A DNA stretch of 64,000 bases, taken from Trissonchulus latispiculum. Lineage: Eukaryota > Nematoda > Enoplea > Enoplida > Ironidae. The notes beneath the pieces were generated by a model. The model had not been told where the DNA came from and did no database searches. It was given only the letters and a program-made list of their open reading frames with translations. The stretch spans positions 1 through 64,000 of the forward strand of contig JASAND010017577.1 in NCBI GenBank assembly GCA_030248195.1. Direction: 5' to 3'. Position 1 is the first letter of the stretch. Each line of letters opens with the position of its first letter. Positions 1 through 11,568 of the stretch are shown here, in pieces. The translations under genes and the position numbers were made by a program.

Positions 1-1149
1 ATCGAGCTTACATCTATTGGTTCTATCACTAGACAGCAGTTTAGTCACCCCACACAATAATTAATACAAAAATATCCGGTTTAGTTGTTTCAAAGCGAGT
101 CTTCAGGGGCCTCGCAGGTTAATTTCCAGTATAACTTCCTAATTACTTAGTCAAGAACGAATCACTCACTAAACTTTGAGATCCGTTCTCGAGTCCTTAC
201 TTAAACTGGGCTTCCGTAAGTAAGACAATGGTCCACCCAGTTCTCAAGAGCGATCTCAACTTAACCTTAGACCTTAACTCCGCAGAGTTGTCCTGAGAAA
301 GATCCGGAGAATGACGTGAAGACACTGCAAGCGTGAATAGGGAGTAGTACTACCGAACTGGCAGAACTGGGTCACAATTCGCTGGTTGAGTCTGGCTATA
401 TTGCACAACAAACAACTACCACGGACCACGTCCTTACTGGACTCCAAGTAAGACGAACAGGCACAACGGCCACAAAACGTTATACGCAGAATCAAAGGCA
501 AATCTGCCAAGCCAACCAAACCGTATCACTGCCGGGCCAAGACTGACTGCGTTATGACGTCAGGTCGGGAACTCCCTTCCTGTCAATCAAAGTGTGACGT
601 AGAAGGCAAGCCCCGCCTCCTGTTACGTGTAGTGTATGTGTGTGTGAATGTGTCCTACGGTACTTCACGTCATTCCCCCTCTGACTCAGCGGCCTCCCTG
701 GAAGTTCTTTGATGTCTTTGAAACAGTAGCTCAATGTTTGATTGATGGGGTTACCTGGGGTTTCAGGTGGTCCCCTAGTGTCCCAAATTTGACGAAAACA
801 ACCCCATTAACTTAGTAAATTGTGCATACAAAAATCAACCAAATCCCTTCTAACAAAGACCCTTCCACATAAATCAGGATTATTTCTTTGTTTGTTAGAT
901 TCATCAAAAGATTCCTTGAAACTATCTAGTTCGATTAGGTCCACGAACCCGTGGCAGTTCAAACATCTCTGGCCGTTGACAAACAATTTTCCATTAGTGC
1001 ATAATCCGAAAAGTACTATTATTCAAGGCGACATCCAGCAGGCACATCAAAAATGAGTTCACAAGTATTCAGACAAAGAGATGGTTAGGATTCGTCATAC
1101 ATACAGTTTAGGGTTACAGTTAGTAGATGCAACAATACAGAAAAAGGGC

Positions 1150-1240
1150 AGTCATTGCAGTTTTCAAAACCATTGCAGTATGTAACAAAAATCACAAAAA
1201 CGATCATTGCAGTTAAGAAAAATGGTCATTGCAGTTAGAA
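1150..1240 (+). repeat. Degenerate direct repeats of CATTGCAGT
   Basis: The word CATTGCAGT occurs four times within about 90 bases, separated by A-rich spacers of 10 to 30 bases. This is seen directly. It could be a decayed minisatellite or a cluster of binding sites. No function is claimed. Confidence 0.6.
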
Positions 1241-1317
1241 GGCGAGTTAGTAAAGCAAAAACAAAACAAGGTTAGGCAGCAATAACAAGTTAGAAAATAA
1301 GCCAGAATGTACATTTA

Positions 1318-1520
1318 TCGATCAGACAGTGGATCAGTCAGTGAACAGTGCAAACACAACAAACAGCGCAAGGAATGTACAGCAAACATGTAAAGTGAAG
1401 ATTTTGTCGATCAGAGCGCAAAATAGCAAGAATGTACAGCAGACATGCATAGTGAAGATGATCAGTCAGTGAACAGTGCGAAACAGCAAGCAGACAAGCA
1501 GCGCAAAATACATGAGCTAA
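1318..1520 (+). repeat. Degenerate tandem repeats with GATCAG/CAGTGAACAGTG/AATGTACAGCA blocks
   Basis: Three imperfect units share the blocks GATCAG, CAGTGAACAGTG, AATGTACAGCA and GTGAAGAT in similar order. They read as a decayed tandem array with a unit of roughly 60 to 100 bases. It lies upstream of the Mutator-like transposase relic, but I could not tie it to that element's end. Confidence 0.5.
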
Positions 1521-1753
1521 CGAATAAGCAAAATAGCGATCAGTCAAACAGGACTAAACTAACTATTTCTGACACAACTCAGCCCTACCCTTCACATATA
1601 CATACATTTTATTGTTTGTTGAAACTGATCTTGACCCAGCCCCCTCCCTAATGTTTTGAGGTCAGCCTCCCCCCTCGAAAAAATATTCTATTTACCCCAC
1701 TCTCCTTGCTTTTGGCTTAGAGAAACCCAGTTATATACCCCTTATTTTAAGGT

Positions 1754-3823
1754 ATGGGAATATCTAAACGTTCCCAGCACAGGTTCAGAAGTTTGTCTTA
1801 CAATCGAAGGGTGGTAAACTTTTTCCGAAGGTTTGAAGGGCCGCAGTTTGTTCAAACTCTTCTGGAACATCACTGTCAAAATGAGAACTGTTGCATCAGG
1901 GGTCTTCTGAATGGAGTGCCCGCCACTACCAACAGGCCCGCAGCCACGGATGGTGGTAATTCGGAACAAAGGAAGAGCACTAGAGCGCTTTCGTGTCCGC
2001 AGAGGCTTCAGTACAGGTCTAATCAGCTCAGAATCTGATCATGTGCTGTACTAGAAGATTGCAGTTTGACGTCATCTGATTCTGAAAGTCCAGACACAGA
2101 TGACAATTTTTCTGTCAGTGACAGTGATAGTCCTTCTTTTCATAGCGAAGCCGATGTAGATTCTTCGGTATTGGACGACATATCAGCATCGGAATGGAAG
2201 TTGTCCAGACAAATGCCAGCTATGGACATTCGCAAGAAGAAAAGCGGCGAGATACAGACAACGGCGAAGTATGACAAGTATTGCTCGGTTGATGGAAACA
2301 GAATTCTAAATGTTCGTTTCTTCTGGGAAGAAATTGTGAAGCAAGATGTCTTTGCTTGCGGAAAGTGTCAATCCAAGGGACAACTGTTTTTGGAAGATGG
2401 GCGCAATGGGAACTCCAGCTCTAAAACTAGTTTTGTTATTTGCTGCAAGCATTGCGATTTTACCAGCATTGTTCGAGCCTACACTTCCTATAATGTACAG
2501 CGATATTGTGATTTTGATGTTCTATCTGTACTAGCGGCAGCTCTTATAGGCATATCCCGATCAAGACTGCGAAAACTTTTCTCCATATTGCAGCTTCCCG
2601 AACCACCTTCGCCTCGGACTTATACGGACATCGAAAGAATGATTTTGCTTAGTTGTAGGACTGTTTCAGATACTTCAATGGATGCTGCAAGTGCTGATGC
2701 CCATGCTATTTATGGTGCTAATGCGGAAGATCCTGTGAAAGTGGTGGTCTCATTTGATGGATCATGGAATCATAGAACGGGCTATGGGACTACGGGCGTT
2801 GGAACATTCATTGAACAACAAACTAAAATGATTGTCAGCTACGCCTGGAGAAACAAGTGCTGCGAAACCTGTGAATATCATTCGGGCCGTGGACAAATTA
2901 TACCTGAACATGCCTGCATAAGATACGTAGGTTCCAGTGGTGGTATGGAGGTCGAAATGTTTCAAGAATTGATGACAAAGTTAGAACCCTCACGATGTTT
3001 GATTCCAGAAAAAATCATCATGGATGGAGATGCCCGATGCATATCACAATGGCGAAAAGATAATCCTGGTTCTGAAGTAGTCAAATTGGAAGATCCTGGA
3101 CATTATGTAAAGAATCTGAAGCGCCGTCTGACCAAATATTGCCGAGAACATGGCCTATACGGTAGCCGAAAGCTAACTCAGAAATGCATAGAGGACCTTG
3201 GCGGCTATATCTATGCAGCGTTAGTGACAAGCTCCTGTGCATCAGAATGCATTGAACGAATTTTAGCAACCCTGACCCACAAAGTTATTGGAAAATCAGC
3301 TCACTGTAAATGCCCTGATGGTCCAGATTCTTGGTGTGAGTTCAAGCAAGGCAATGAGCAATAAGATGCCTCTGGAGTGTATGATGATATTACGTGCGGC
3401 GAAATTGCCCAGTGGTTTTACCGTGAGGTATTCAACAAGCCAGCCTTTGAGATGGCCATTGGTGGTGGCAGTACTCAGGCCAATGAGTCTTTTCATAGTT
3501 CTCTTTATAAACTTGTGCCAAAGGAGTATAGGCAAGGCAGTCTGCAGTATGAAATTGGTTTGCATTTGGCTGTCATCAAGTTCAACCATGGTCATTGTGG
3601 TCTCAAAAATGTTTTCCGGCATCTTGGTCTAATCGTAGACCTGGATGATTATTTTGATGGTCTCGACCAACGGCGCATGCAGTCATGCAGACGTGCTAGT
3701 ACGTTTGCTGCTCGCTGTAAACGTTTCCAGCAGAAACAGCAAAGGCGTGCTAGTAATAAGAAAGCTGAGATAAACGAGGGCGGCCCCTGTTATTTAGGTA
3801 AAGGCAAAGCTTTAGATTGTTAG
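1754..3823 (+). pseudogene. Mutator-like transposase (MULE, DDE type), interrupted by in-frame stops
   Basis: One reading frame runs from an ATG at 1754 to a stop at 3823, broken only by TGA at 2036-2038 and TAA at 3362-3364. The middle part matches the Mutator-like transposase domain of invertebrate MULEs. It has SFDGSW (probable first catalytic Asp), a CETC pair, GSSGGMEVE, IMDGDA (second Asp), then GHYVKNLKRRL, and NESFHS after the second stop (probable catalytic Glu). The N-terminal segment is Ser/Asp-rich and unstructured. There is no frameshift over about 690 codons, so decay is recent and by substitution. Whether the 1754-2035 segment belongs to the same protein is inferred from frame alone. 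I did not find terminal inverted repeats or a 9-bp target duplication. No introns are needed. The DDE assignment is by recalled family pattern; confidence in a MULE-class transposase is good, in the exact clade moderate. Confidence 0.8.
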
Positions 3824-5328
3824 ATTTCCCCATAGAACAATCGACGAATTTGCTATTCATCGATTAAGACAAGCATATCTATTTTTGAACCTGCCCCTAA
3901 CATTTTTCCTTGTTCATAAACTCTTTTTGCTATTCATTGCCAATTATTTATGTATCATGCATGCATTTATGCATCTGTTGGCTTTATATGCGCCATGTGT
4001 TGGCCAGCAGTGAAATATAGCCATTTGTTGGCTATACTTTTGCCATTTGTTGGCTCCAATTTTGCCATTTGTTGGCACCAGGTTTTTCCTTCTTAGGACA
4101 AGGTCTGCAAGTTGTATGTAGACATGTTTCAGGAAATCTGGCCAATTTTTATTGAGTTATAGTGGTATCAGTTTGGAATAAGAATGGCCCCAATTCGGAT
4201 ACTTGGATCTGCAAATAATTCTCAAGCATTTGATCAGGTTTGTTAAACAGTTCTGCTAACGTACGTATATATATGCGCTTGCTTGGTATTTGCCACAAAT
4301 TTGATCTTTTGTTGCTCCAGAAGTTTTCGACATTCATTATGCCGACCTTAAAGGTATTTTTAGCAAGTTTTTCCGGGGGGGGGCTTCGCGGGGGGAGGTG
4401 ATTTTTCACTCATATGAGCCAAACATGGTAGTTTGGACGTATTTTGCATGTAGACAAATTAAACTTACTCAAAAATGTTTGAATTTAGGCTACCAATATC
4501 CCATTTTAGGAAGAAACTACGGCAACGCGAAAAATATATGAAAATTTGCCCATTATGCAAAACTTTTTCCCACTCAAACAATTCCGTGGAAGCAAATACC
4601 TCGGTGGTGGGTGACGATATCTTCGGGGGGGGAGCGCCTCCACACCTCTAAAAACACCATGACCTTGGTGTTAACTGAAGAGGTATTATGCAAAACTATT
4701 CCTTTTGATCTATAGTATATACGTGTATATTTATATATATATGCGACTGTTCCCAATTAGGATAACTTTTCGCTGATTTTATACGTTTCCACTATTGTTC
4801 TCGAAAGTTCGGCAATTTCTTCAGAATTTGTGGTGCTTCGCATCCGTTAGTCCCAAATATGCACGATATGCATATTCACGTCCCTCACGATATGCACAAC
4901 TGTTTTTGCAGACGGCGTGTAGGAAACACAGGATATATTTTGAACGATCTGGGTTTTATCTAGGCCAAAAAAGTGGGGGGAGGTCCGAAAGTGGGGGGAT
5001 AAAATGGGCTAAAAATGCTAAGAATACGGTAAAAATTGCGTATTTTCTACGTATGCTGCTACAACTAAGCTAAAAATTGCTCAAAAATTAAGTTTTAGTA
5101 CCAAAATAAACGATTTTTGACCAAAAAATTCCGGCGAAGCCGGAAAACTTGAAAATTTTGATCAAAAATCCTTAAAATTTTGCATTTTCTGGGCACCTTA
5201 TGATGGGTGGGGAAGGTGGGGGGGCCCTACCCCCCACTAAAAACCCAGATGCTACGTGCTTATGAAGGTTTGAACCCTGATTCTTTTAAACAGGTGAATA
5301 ATGCAACATTGATTATATCTTGGTTTAG
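3824..5328. other. Intergenic, with G-run-bearing repeats
   Basis: Apart from the GCCATTTGTTGGC array, this stretch holds short G-rich runs (near 4374, 4625, 4975 and 5216) inside AT-rich sequence made of decayed repeats. No coding exon could be supported. A short open segment before the exon at 5329 is possible but unrecognised. Confidence 0.4.
3971..4076 (+). repeat. Five GCCATTTGTTGGC words at ~21-bp spacing
   Basis: GCCATTTGTTGGC or close variants begin near 3971, 3992, 4020, 4042 and 4063, a spacing of about 21 to 28 bases. Each word is itself a partial inverted repeat (GCCA...TGGC). The array starts about 150 bases after the transposase frame ends, so it may be a subterminal protein-binding array of that element. 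That link is inference. Confidence 0.65.
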
Positions 5329-7168
5329 GTTATAGTTAACAATCTACAAATCAGATTGAAACCAGGAAGTACACTGCATTTCGGCTCTTCAGATAACCAG
5401 AAGAAAAGAGGCACTCAGCCTGTGGTGAGTGGTTTTGCATTGTTTCGTTTAGCACCCAATTAGAAAATCTATAATTGGGTATATTCGTGTAGCCAAAACG
5501 ATATAATCAGTAGTATATTATGACTACTGGAAGGTTGACTGTCATGAGCTCGAGTTATATAGTTTGCACGCTAACGGCTGCCTCGCAGGTATAAGCGTAC
5601 TGTGCAGCTCAAGACGAAGTTAATTTTGACAAGTTCGCGAAAGCAGCGGACTTTGCAAAAAAAAACAAGAACCTTGCTTTGAGCTATACTGTACACGATT
5701 ACTCAAGCAGAAGTATTATGTTCGAACCAGATGTCTTAAATTACTGAAGATGGTCACTAACTCAAAAGGAGGAGAAAATTAAAAAAATTAAGCTGGAATA
5801 TTGCTCTCCAACTTCTAAGCCTTCCTCGTAAGTAATGCAAATGTTACAATGCTGAGTTTGCACTAAAAATGCTGATTTTTGCATCAAAACTTAACTTTTT
5901 TTGGCGAATACTATAAAAACAGCGCAATTTTTAGCATGTTGTTAGATACGTTTTGAAAGTTTTTGAAAAAATGTCACGCCCCCACCTGAGGACTCCCTGA
6001 AAATTCCCCAAGAAAATTCTCAGAGTAAGCCAAGTTATTGTACGTATATATATATATGTGCACGAAACGCCTTGGCTGTCTCAGCAAAATCGTGATTTCA
6101 TATTACAAAGTGCTTTTAGAAATGCTATGATTGCGGAGGTCGGTTCACAAGTTATAAAGATCTGAAGTTTCATAAACTACAAGTTCATCATAAGCTAATC
6201 TGTAAGTGAACTTTGTGTTTCAGTAATGTGGTTCATTTTCATTTGGTCGTTTGCTTAAATGATAGAGACATTAATTAATTTGAATTTGAATTAATTAATT
6301 TGAATTAATTTGAAATTTCGAGGCTTCGAATATTGGATGCATCCATCCATAGGATAACGTGGTGGGGGAATGATGGGGTGCAGACCCCCAGACCGACAAA
6401 AACGGGTAGACCTCCTCGGCGAGAAGGGAAAAAGGTTAGAGCCTTTCGTCCAGAAGGGAAGAAAGGGTAGACCCCTCAGCGATTTTTACCAAAAAATGCT
6501 AATTTCAGCGAGTTTTTTTCAAAAATTTCTTAAAAATCGCTAAAAATCTTTATTGTTTACTTATTTTTGGCCAAACTTTATAAAAATTCGTAATTTTTGC
6601 ATTTTTTTGGGCAGATCCCCTTAAAATTTTGAAATTTCTGAGGGGTAGACCTTTCGCCTGAGTCGGGGTAGACTCTTCAGAATTGGACCTCATGTTAATG
6701 TAGGGATGTATCTGGTAAGCTTTGAGCGCTCCAGCCACTGCATTTCAAGTGCAAAAACTTATGTGTGTTTACTTTTTAATTTAGCATTTTACAATAAAAT
6801 AAATATCATTAGCACAAATTTATTATTTGATTTGATTTTTGTTATGACAACAACTATCCTATTTTATAATAATTTTAATTATTTAGTCTTGTGTTTGTAT
6901 CTATTGTCTATCACCTCATTTGGACAATCCTAATTATCTGTAATGTGTTTTATTTATTGCAGTGCCATATGATTTGACAACAAACAGTGATCGAAAGGCT
7001 CAAAATCTTGGACTATCTTCTAAATCCAAGAAATCTGAACCCCGGCCACAATCACGTGGTCAGCGACGCCACAGTGGCCATCATCCCTCTCTGGCATCAA
7101 CAGTGAAATTGTGTACGTTAAATACATTTGGTTTGGAATTAATGGTGGGCAAGACTAGAGACCGTTAA
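5329..7168 (+). CDS. Probable C2H2 zinc-finger protein, three 3' exons
   Basis: Three exon-like segments fit together by splice site and phase: 5329-5424 (phase 0, donor GTGAGT), 6120-6201 (acceptor TTTTAG, donor GTAAGT, ends phase 1) and 6963-7168 (acceptor TTGCAG, stop at 7166-7168). The middle exon encodes a finger with the spacing C-x2-C-x12-H-x4-H, starting KCYDCGGRF and ending HKLQVHH. The last exon encodes a basic Ser/Arg/Lys-rich tail (SKSKKSEPRPQSRGQRR) typical of a disordered nuclear tail. I could not find the 5' exons or a start. The finger spacing and the matching phases make chance unlikely, but a single finger is thin evidence. It may be a decayed gene or a captured fragment. 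DNA or RNA binding is a family inference only. Confidence 0.5.
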
Positions 7169-7417
7169 CAGACGTATAATAAACACTGTTTTGTTAGTGG
7201 AAATTAAGGAGTTTAGATGCTGTGACCTAAAGCATACTTTGGGTCCCATAGCGGCGTTTATATACACGTTTTGGTCAAGGAACCAGAACAGTTTGTTAAC
7301 CGGTCAAAATTCAGCTGTTCGCTCACCGATCTAAGAGCCCAGAACAGATCGGTCAAGAGCTGCCTGACCCACAGGTCAGATGTTCACAATGCCCAATATG
7401 CATACATACAATATATA

Positions 7418-8470
7418 TTAGTGATGTTTCAGGCACTGAATCTGAAAGGTTTCAGTTGGTACAGGTTTCAGTTTCGGTCACGGAAACGAACTTAAACTGA
7501 AATCGTTTTGGGAGGAGAATTGAAACTGAAACTATTTTAGACAGCCGACTGAAACTAAAGCTAAAACAAGATTGGGTAAAGACCTGGGCCCCGTTTCACA
7601 AAGCCCTCCTAAATTTTGCTCTTAAAGCTGCTCCTAAGTCAAAAGTTAAGAGGGTTTTCCAAGCTACTTAGGAGGACCTCCTAAACTGTTTCACAAAACC
7701 GCTTGGAGATTGCTCTTAAATTTTAACGCTAAGAGCGCTCTTAACACAATTTTCAGCTAAGATTTAGGAGCCCTCTTATGTTTGCTCTTAAGTTTGTTAC
7801 TTATACATAACACATATTTTTGGTAATTTCAACGTAAATAATTGATGATAACTAACTGAAATTAATTGAAGCCGCGTATACTAAATAGTGAATCCCATTG
7901 TTAGGGCGAAAAATCTTTATTTAAAAATGTAAGTTTAGTGACGAAAAGTAACCATTTTAAACTTGAGAAATTTGATGATATAATCCATCACATTTATTTA
8001 AAATGTGTTTCTTGGGATTATAGTTGCGTATTGCATCACATTTATGGCAAAATATACAACAAACAGTGCTGTTTTGAACTTAGGAGGTGGTTTAGGAATG
8101 CTAAAACGTGCTCCGATTTTAGAAGCGAACTTTAAGAGCTCTCCTAAATTAGGAGCTCTTCATGAAACACCTAAATCTTAACTTATCTCTTAACTTGCAA
8201 ATTTAGGAGCTCCTAAAGATAAGAGGGCTTTGTGAAACGCACCCCTGAAACTCTGTCATAAACTAGTTTCAGTCGTTCCTCAAAACCTCAAGGTTTGAAG
8301 ATTTTAAACAATTTTTGCGTTAATAGTCTGCAGTGGGAGAATAAATAATCATAAATTTGTGCACTATACTATTTCTGAAGGCTAAAAACTACAGTTTTTC
8401 AATGAACTGAAACTGAAACTCCGCCTGAAACTGAAACCGAAATTGTTTATCAGTCGAAAGAATAATCGTA
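7418..8470. repeat. GAAACTGAAAC-rich repeat split by a MITE
   Basis: Both sides of the Harbinger-like MITE (7587-8244) carry many copies of GAAACTGAAAC and its variants (7440-7570 and 8245-8460), so one older repeat was split by the insertion. Its left edge TAGTGATG resembles hAT-type MITE ends, but I did not find a matching right end. Confidence 0.5.
7587..8244. mobile_element. Harbinger-like MITE with CTG target duplication
   Basis: The element begins GGCCCCGTTTCACAAAGC and ends with the near-perfect inverse GCTTTGTGAAACGCACCC. A CTG triplet flanks both sides (7584-7586 and 8245-8247). A CWG 3-bp duplication with GGSC-type ends fits the PIF/Harbinger superfamily. Subterminal CTCCTAAATTT/AGGAGCTC words recur in both orientations. 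It has no transposase frame, so it is non-autonomous. The superfamily is inferred from ends and target site only. Confidence 0.75.
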
Positions 8471-8734
8471 CTTTAATATTACAAGTGTGACTAATCTTCA
8501 AAATTTAATCAAATTTCATACTGTATTTCTTTGAAGTTGTAATCTGCTACAACTGTTCAGAAATTGGATGGCACTATGCATGCACCTCTGACAGCAATAC
8601 CGTCTGTCTGGTAGCGACAAAGATAACGCTATGGAACACTCTTTCGCATTGAAGCCCACATCTGCAAAAGCAACAGAGAATCCATGCGTTTTCTGCATTG
8701 CTTAAATAAGTAAATCTATGCTACCAGACATGTG

Positions 8735-8890
8735 CAGGAGGGGAAATTTGGGGGGGGGGGGGTGAAGGGCGGCCGAACGGCCGCCGAAAAACCATTTTTT
8801 ACCGGAAATAGTCCGAATTCTTGGGGGGGTTGAGGGACCCTTCTGGGTGGGGGTGAGCTCAGGGGTGGGGGGTAACCCCCCCCAAGCACG
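8735..8890. repeat. G-run cluster with GGCCGAACGGCC hairpin
   Basis: About 150 bases hold a run of 13 or more G, further G runs of 5 to 7, a closing C run, and the palindromic GCGGCCGAACGGCCGC near 8769. It looks like part of a mobile element or a quadruplex-prone repeat. No gene lies in it. Confidence 0.5.
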
Positions 8891-9023
8891 CGTATGTATG
8901 CTACCTTATGTAATATCTAACTAACTCTGGTTTTTGAGTAGGTAATTTATTCAGATTCTCAAAGTTGAGGTCACCATAGGAGCATAAGAATTGTCACTTG
9001 GAGCCTGAGTCAGAGAAATTTCG

Positions 9024-9440
9024 CTAATGGCATAATGAAATCAGTCCAGCATGGCATGGCTCAAAATTAGCCCAGACATGATCTAGACCACTGCCGAGGT
9101 TGCTGGTACGCCGCTGCATCAGGCACCGGAAGCCTTTGGATGTCATCCACTGTTCAAATCGTCCAGTTTCCTCAGTGCGGCACACCATGTCCACATTGAA
9201 ATCGCCCATGACAACGCTGCGCCGGTCTCTGGTAAAGGATTCCAGTCCCTCCAACAAAGCAGCCAAGGACAGACTAGGACTCCGATAGACCATGACCACC
9301 GTACAAGAACGCTGAAAAGTTCAAGTTTCAAATCAGCGTCCGCAGTCCAGAATGTGCCCAGGATACCACTGCGGCTGCAGTATGATGCCAAGCCACGGAT
9401 ACCCTTCGCGTTCGCATCAATAACCGGACCAAGCAAATGC
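9024..9440 (-). pseudogene. Helentron EEP endonuclease domain (partial)
   Basis: The fragment shows EEP-family landmarks on the minus strand: ANAKGIRGLASYCSRS, VVMVYRSPS, the catalytic-loop signature VVMGDFNVD, and GSGLDHVWAN (the Asp-His pair near the C-terminus). A frameshift lies between the first two landmarks (about 9300-9320). It follows the helicase closely, as in Helentrons, where the domain is thought to derive from a LINE. The N-terminal part of the fold appears short or lost, so activity is unlikely. Confidence 0.75.
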
Positions 9441-9445
9441 GGTAG

Positions 9446-11347
9446 CTACGGCATGCTATAGTTGGCAGCTTCCGACAATCTCAGTCGCGACTCGGCAAAC
9501 GTCAGAACCTCACCTACCGAGAACCGAGAGTTTGATGAAATCTGGGCAAAATATTTTCGGAGAGAAGCCACATTCTGATAGATGGCAACTTTTCCCTGTT
9601 GAACCAAGTCAATCTCCTCCGTTAGAGAAAACTGACAGTCAGGAAACCGCAGCCGTTCCATCTCATTAGCCACAGTCTTGCTGGTCTTCACCTTTTTCTT
9701 GGAAAAGTTAACCAGAAAGAGTCCTTCCAAAGATGTTAACCGGGACAAGGCCACGTAGGTTCCATTTGGAAAAGCAGAACCGCCAGAAAAGTCGACAATA
9801 ACCAGATTTTAGGTATTGCCCTGACTTCGATGGATGGTCTTTCCCTCTGCCGGTCGCAAAGGAAACTGGAAGATTTCGGTCGATTTCAGCATGAACGAAC
9901 GTTCACATCTAAATACCGGGGTCCATCGGGAATCAGCCGTCGTCCCAAACTCACCGAAGATTCCCTGGCCTGGAAGGACAGATTCCAAATAGTCTTTGAA
10001 ATACTGTCTGTTGGACACCCGAGAATTGGCGCCCACCTTTTTGTTGGAAACTTTGACCCAGATGATGGTCTGGGCATTGGAGAAGGCCTGAATGGTGCCA
10101 CAGACCCATTGACAAGCCCGTCTTCCACATCTAGGTTGGCAACAACCTCCACTCTCATACCAAGGCATACCTGAAGGACAGAGTATTAATGTCCCCGGTT
10201 TTCTCAGGACTCAGCTCTTTGACAATGTTCAAGATGCGGGTCGCTGCATCTGCCCCTTGATTTGCTGCAGATTGTTTAAGTTTGGACTTCCGCACCAAGG
10301 TATCAGATGTTAGCCTGTCGATGGCAGGGCTTTCCAGTTTCGAAAGCTTAGATTCGTCATAAGCCTTCTGATTGCAGCGCGCAACCTCGTCGTTGGTCAT
10401 GAAAAGCCGGATCGGTTTCTCCTCGCCGGGCTGGAATTGGCTCAACATAGTGTCAATCTCCTCACGGGACCTGTTTCGCGCCATAAAGATGGCTTTATCA
10501 GATTCCGTCATGAGTTCGGCTCCCAGGCGGACTCGATTCAATAGCTCAGCAAAACTGGAATCTTTTTGGCGCATAATTTGATCCAGCTCCACACATTCCA
10601 CCTGATCCTTCCACAGGTTCAGAGTGAATGGAGCATACTGCGCCTTCATATCAATCTATAGTGGCACATCCATGACGGGAGGCAGTTGATAGGGGTCGCC
10701 AATGAAGATGATATGGAGCCCACCAAAGGGAACCCAGCGAACACCCATGATAGCCTCCAGGCGTCTCATGATTTGTGGCAAGAAATTGCCACCAACCATA
10801 GAGAACTCGTCAATGATGATGGCCACAAGTCCCCTGTAGGCATTACGGAGGGTCTGCAGATGTTTGGGATCCAAACCCCTGCACTGCAGTGCTTTGCAGG
10901 GATAGCTAGTCCATTGTGGATGGTCACTCCGTCGGCAAGGAAGGCAGCCATCCCCGTATACGCCATGACGAGGACAGGATTAATGTACGGATTTGAAGTC
11001 CTTTGCCTGCAGATGTTATCTATCCCCTTTCGCAGGCACCGAGCGAGAACGGTTTTTCCAACTCCACCGGGTCCAATGATTGCCACGGAGACCCGTTCAT
11101 TCTCTTTAATCCGGTGGAGAATAGTCTCAAAGATGGATCGTTGTTTACGATTCAGAGTTGGGACTTTAGCCAAGAATTCATCTTCCGTCATGCCACCGTG
11201 AATAGCTTCTGCAGTATTACCTGCTCTAGCTCCCGGAATCCCCCGTCCATGCCCATATCGTATTCCAAGGATTCCGTTTCCCAACCCTGGGAGGACGCAA
11301 TCGTTCGGCATCGACTCTATCCCGGTCAGCTTCCTGCTGCATGATAC
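9446..11347 (-). pseudogene. Helentron Pif1-like helicase domain
   Basis: The Walker A motif GPGGVGKT lies near 11083-11060, preceded by the Pif1-type LNRKQRSIFETIL. Further motifs are IIDEFSMVG (Walker B region), FGGLHIIFIGDPYQLPPV, VECVELDQIMRQKD, LFMTNDEVARCNQKAYDE and, near 9754, MALSRLTSLEGLFLVNF (motif VI region). These are split over at least four frames, so the copy is dead. Helentron helicases are thought to unwind the donor during rolling-circle transposition. Confidence 0.85.
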
Positions 11348-11568
11348 CTAAAAACAAAAAGAACACACTATAGCAATTGCTTTATTGAGAATACTAGATA
11401 TTACTGAGATAAAAATTAACAATTAGCTACACAGACACAACAGTAAAAGTACAAATCAATACTTATATATCATTCTCATACTCAAATATACGGTAATATC
11501 GCCAAACTTCAGCTAATATCTACCGACTTCTCAACACTTCCTTTAACAACTTCCATAACATAACTTAA

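Larger units (their letters stand above)
1..1753. other. No gene recognised; repeat-bearing intergenic DNA
   Basis: Only short reading frames without recognisable domains occur here. The stretch holds two patches of short-period repetition (1150-1240 and 1318-1520, listed separately) and a TG/CA-rich patch near 635-655. I see no terminal repeats, tRNA or splice-consistent exons. Confidence 0.5.

Noticed and set aside
2036..3364. Stop-codon reassignment suggested by in-frame TGA/TAA in mobile elements
   Set aside because: Host exons end at ordinary stops and contain none inside; decay explains the pattern.
10686..11344. Plus-strand frames of 113-171 codons
   Set aside because: Antisense shadows of the Helentron helicase.
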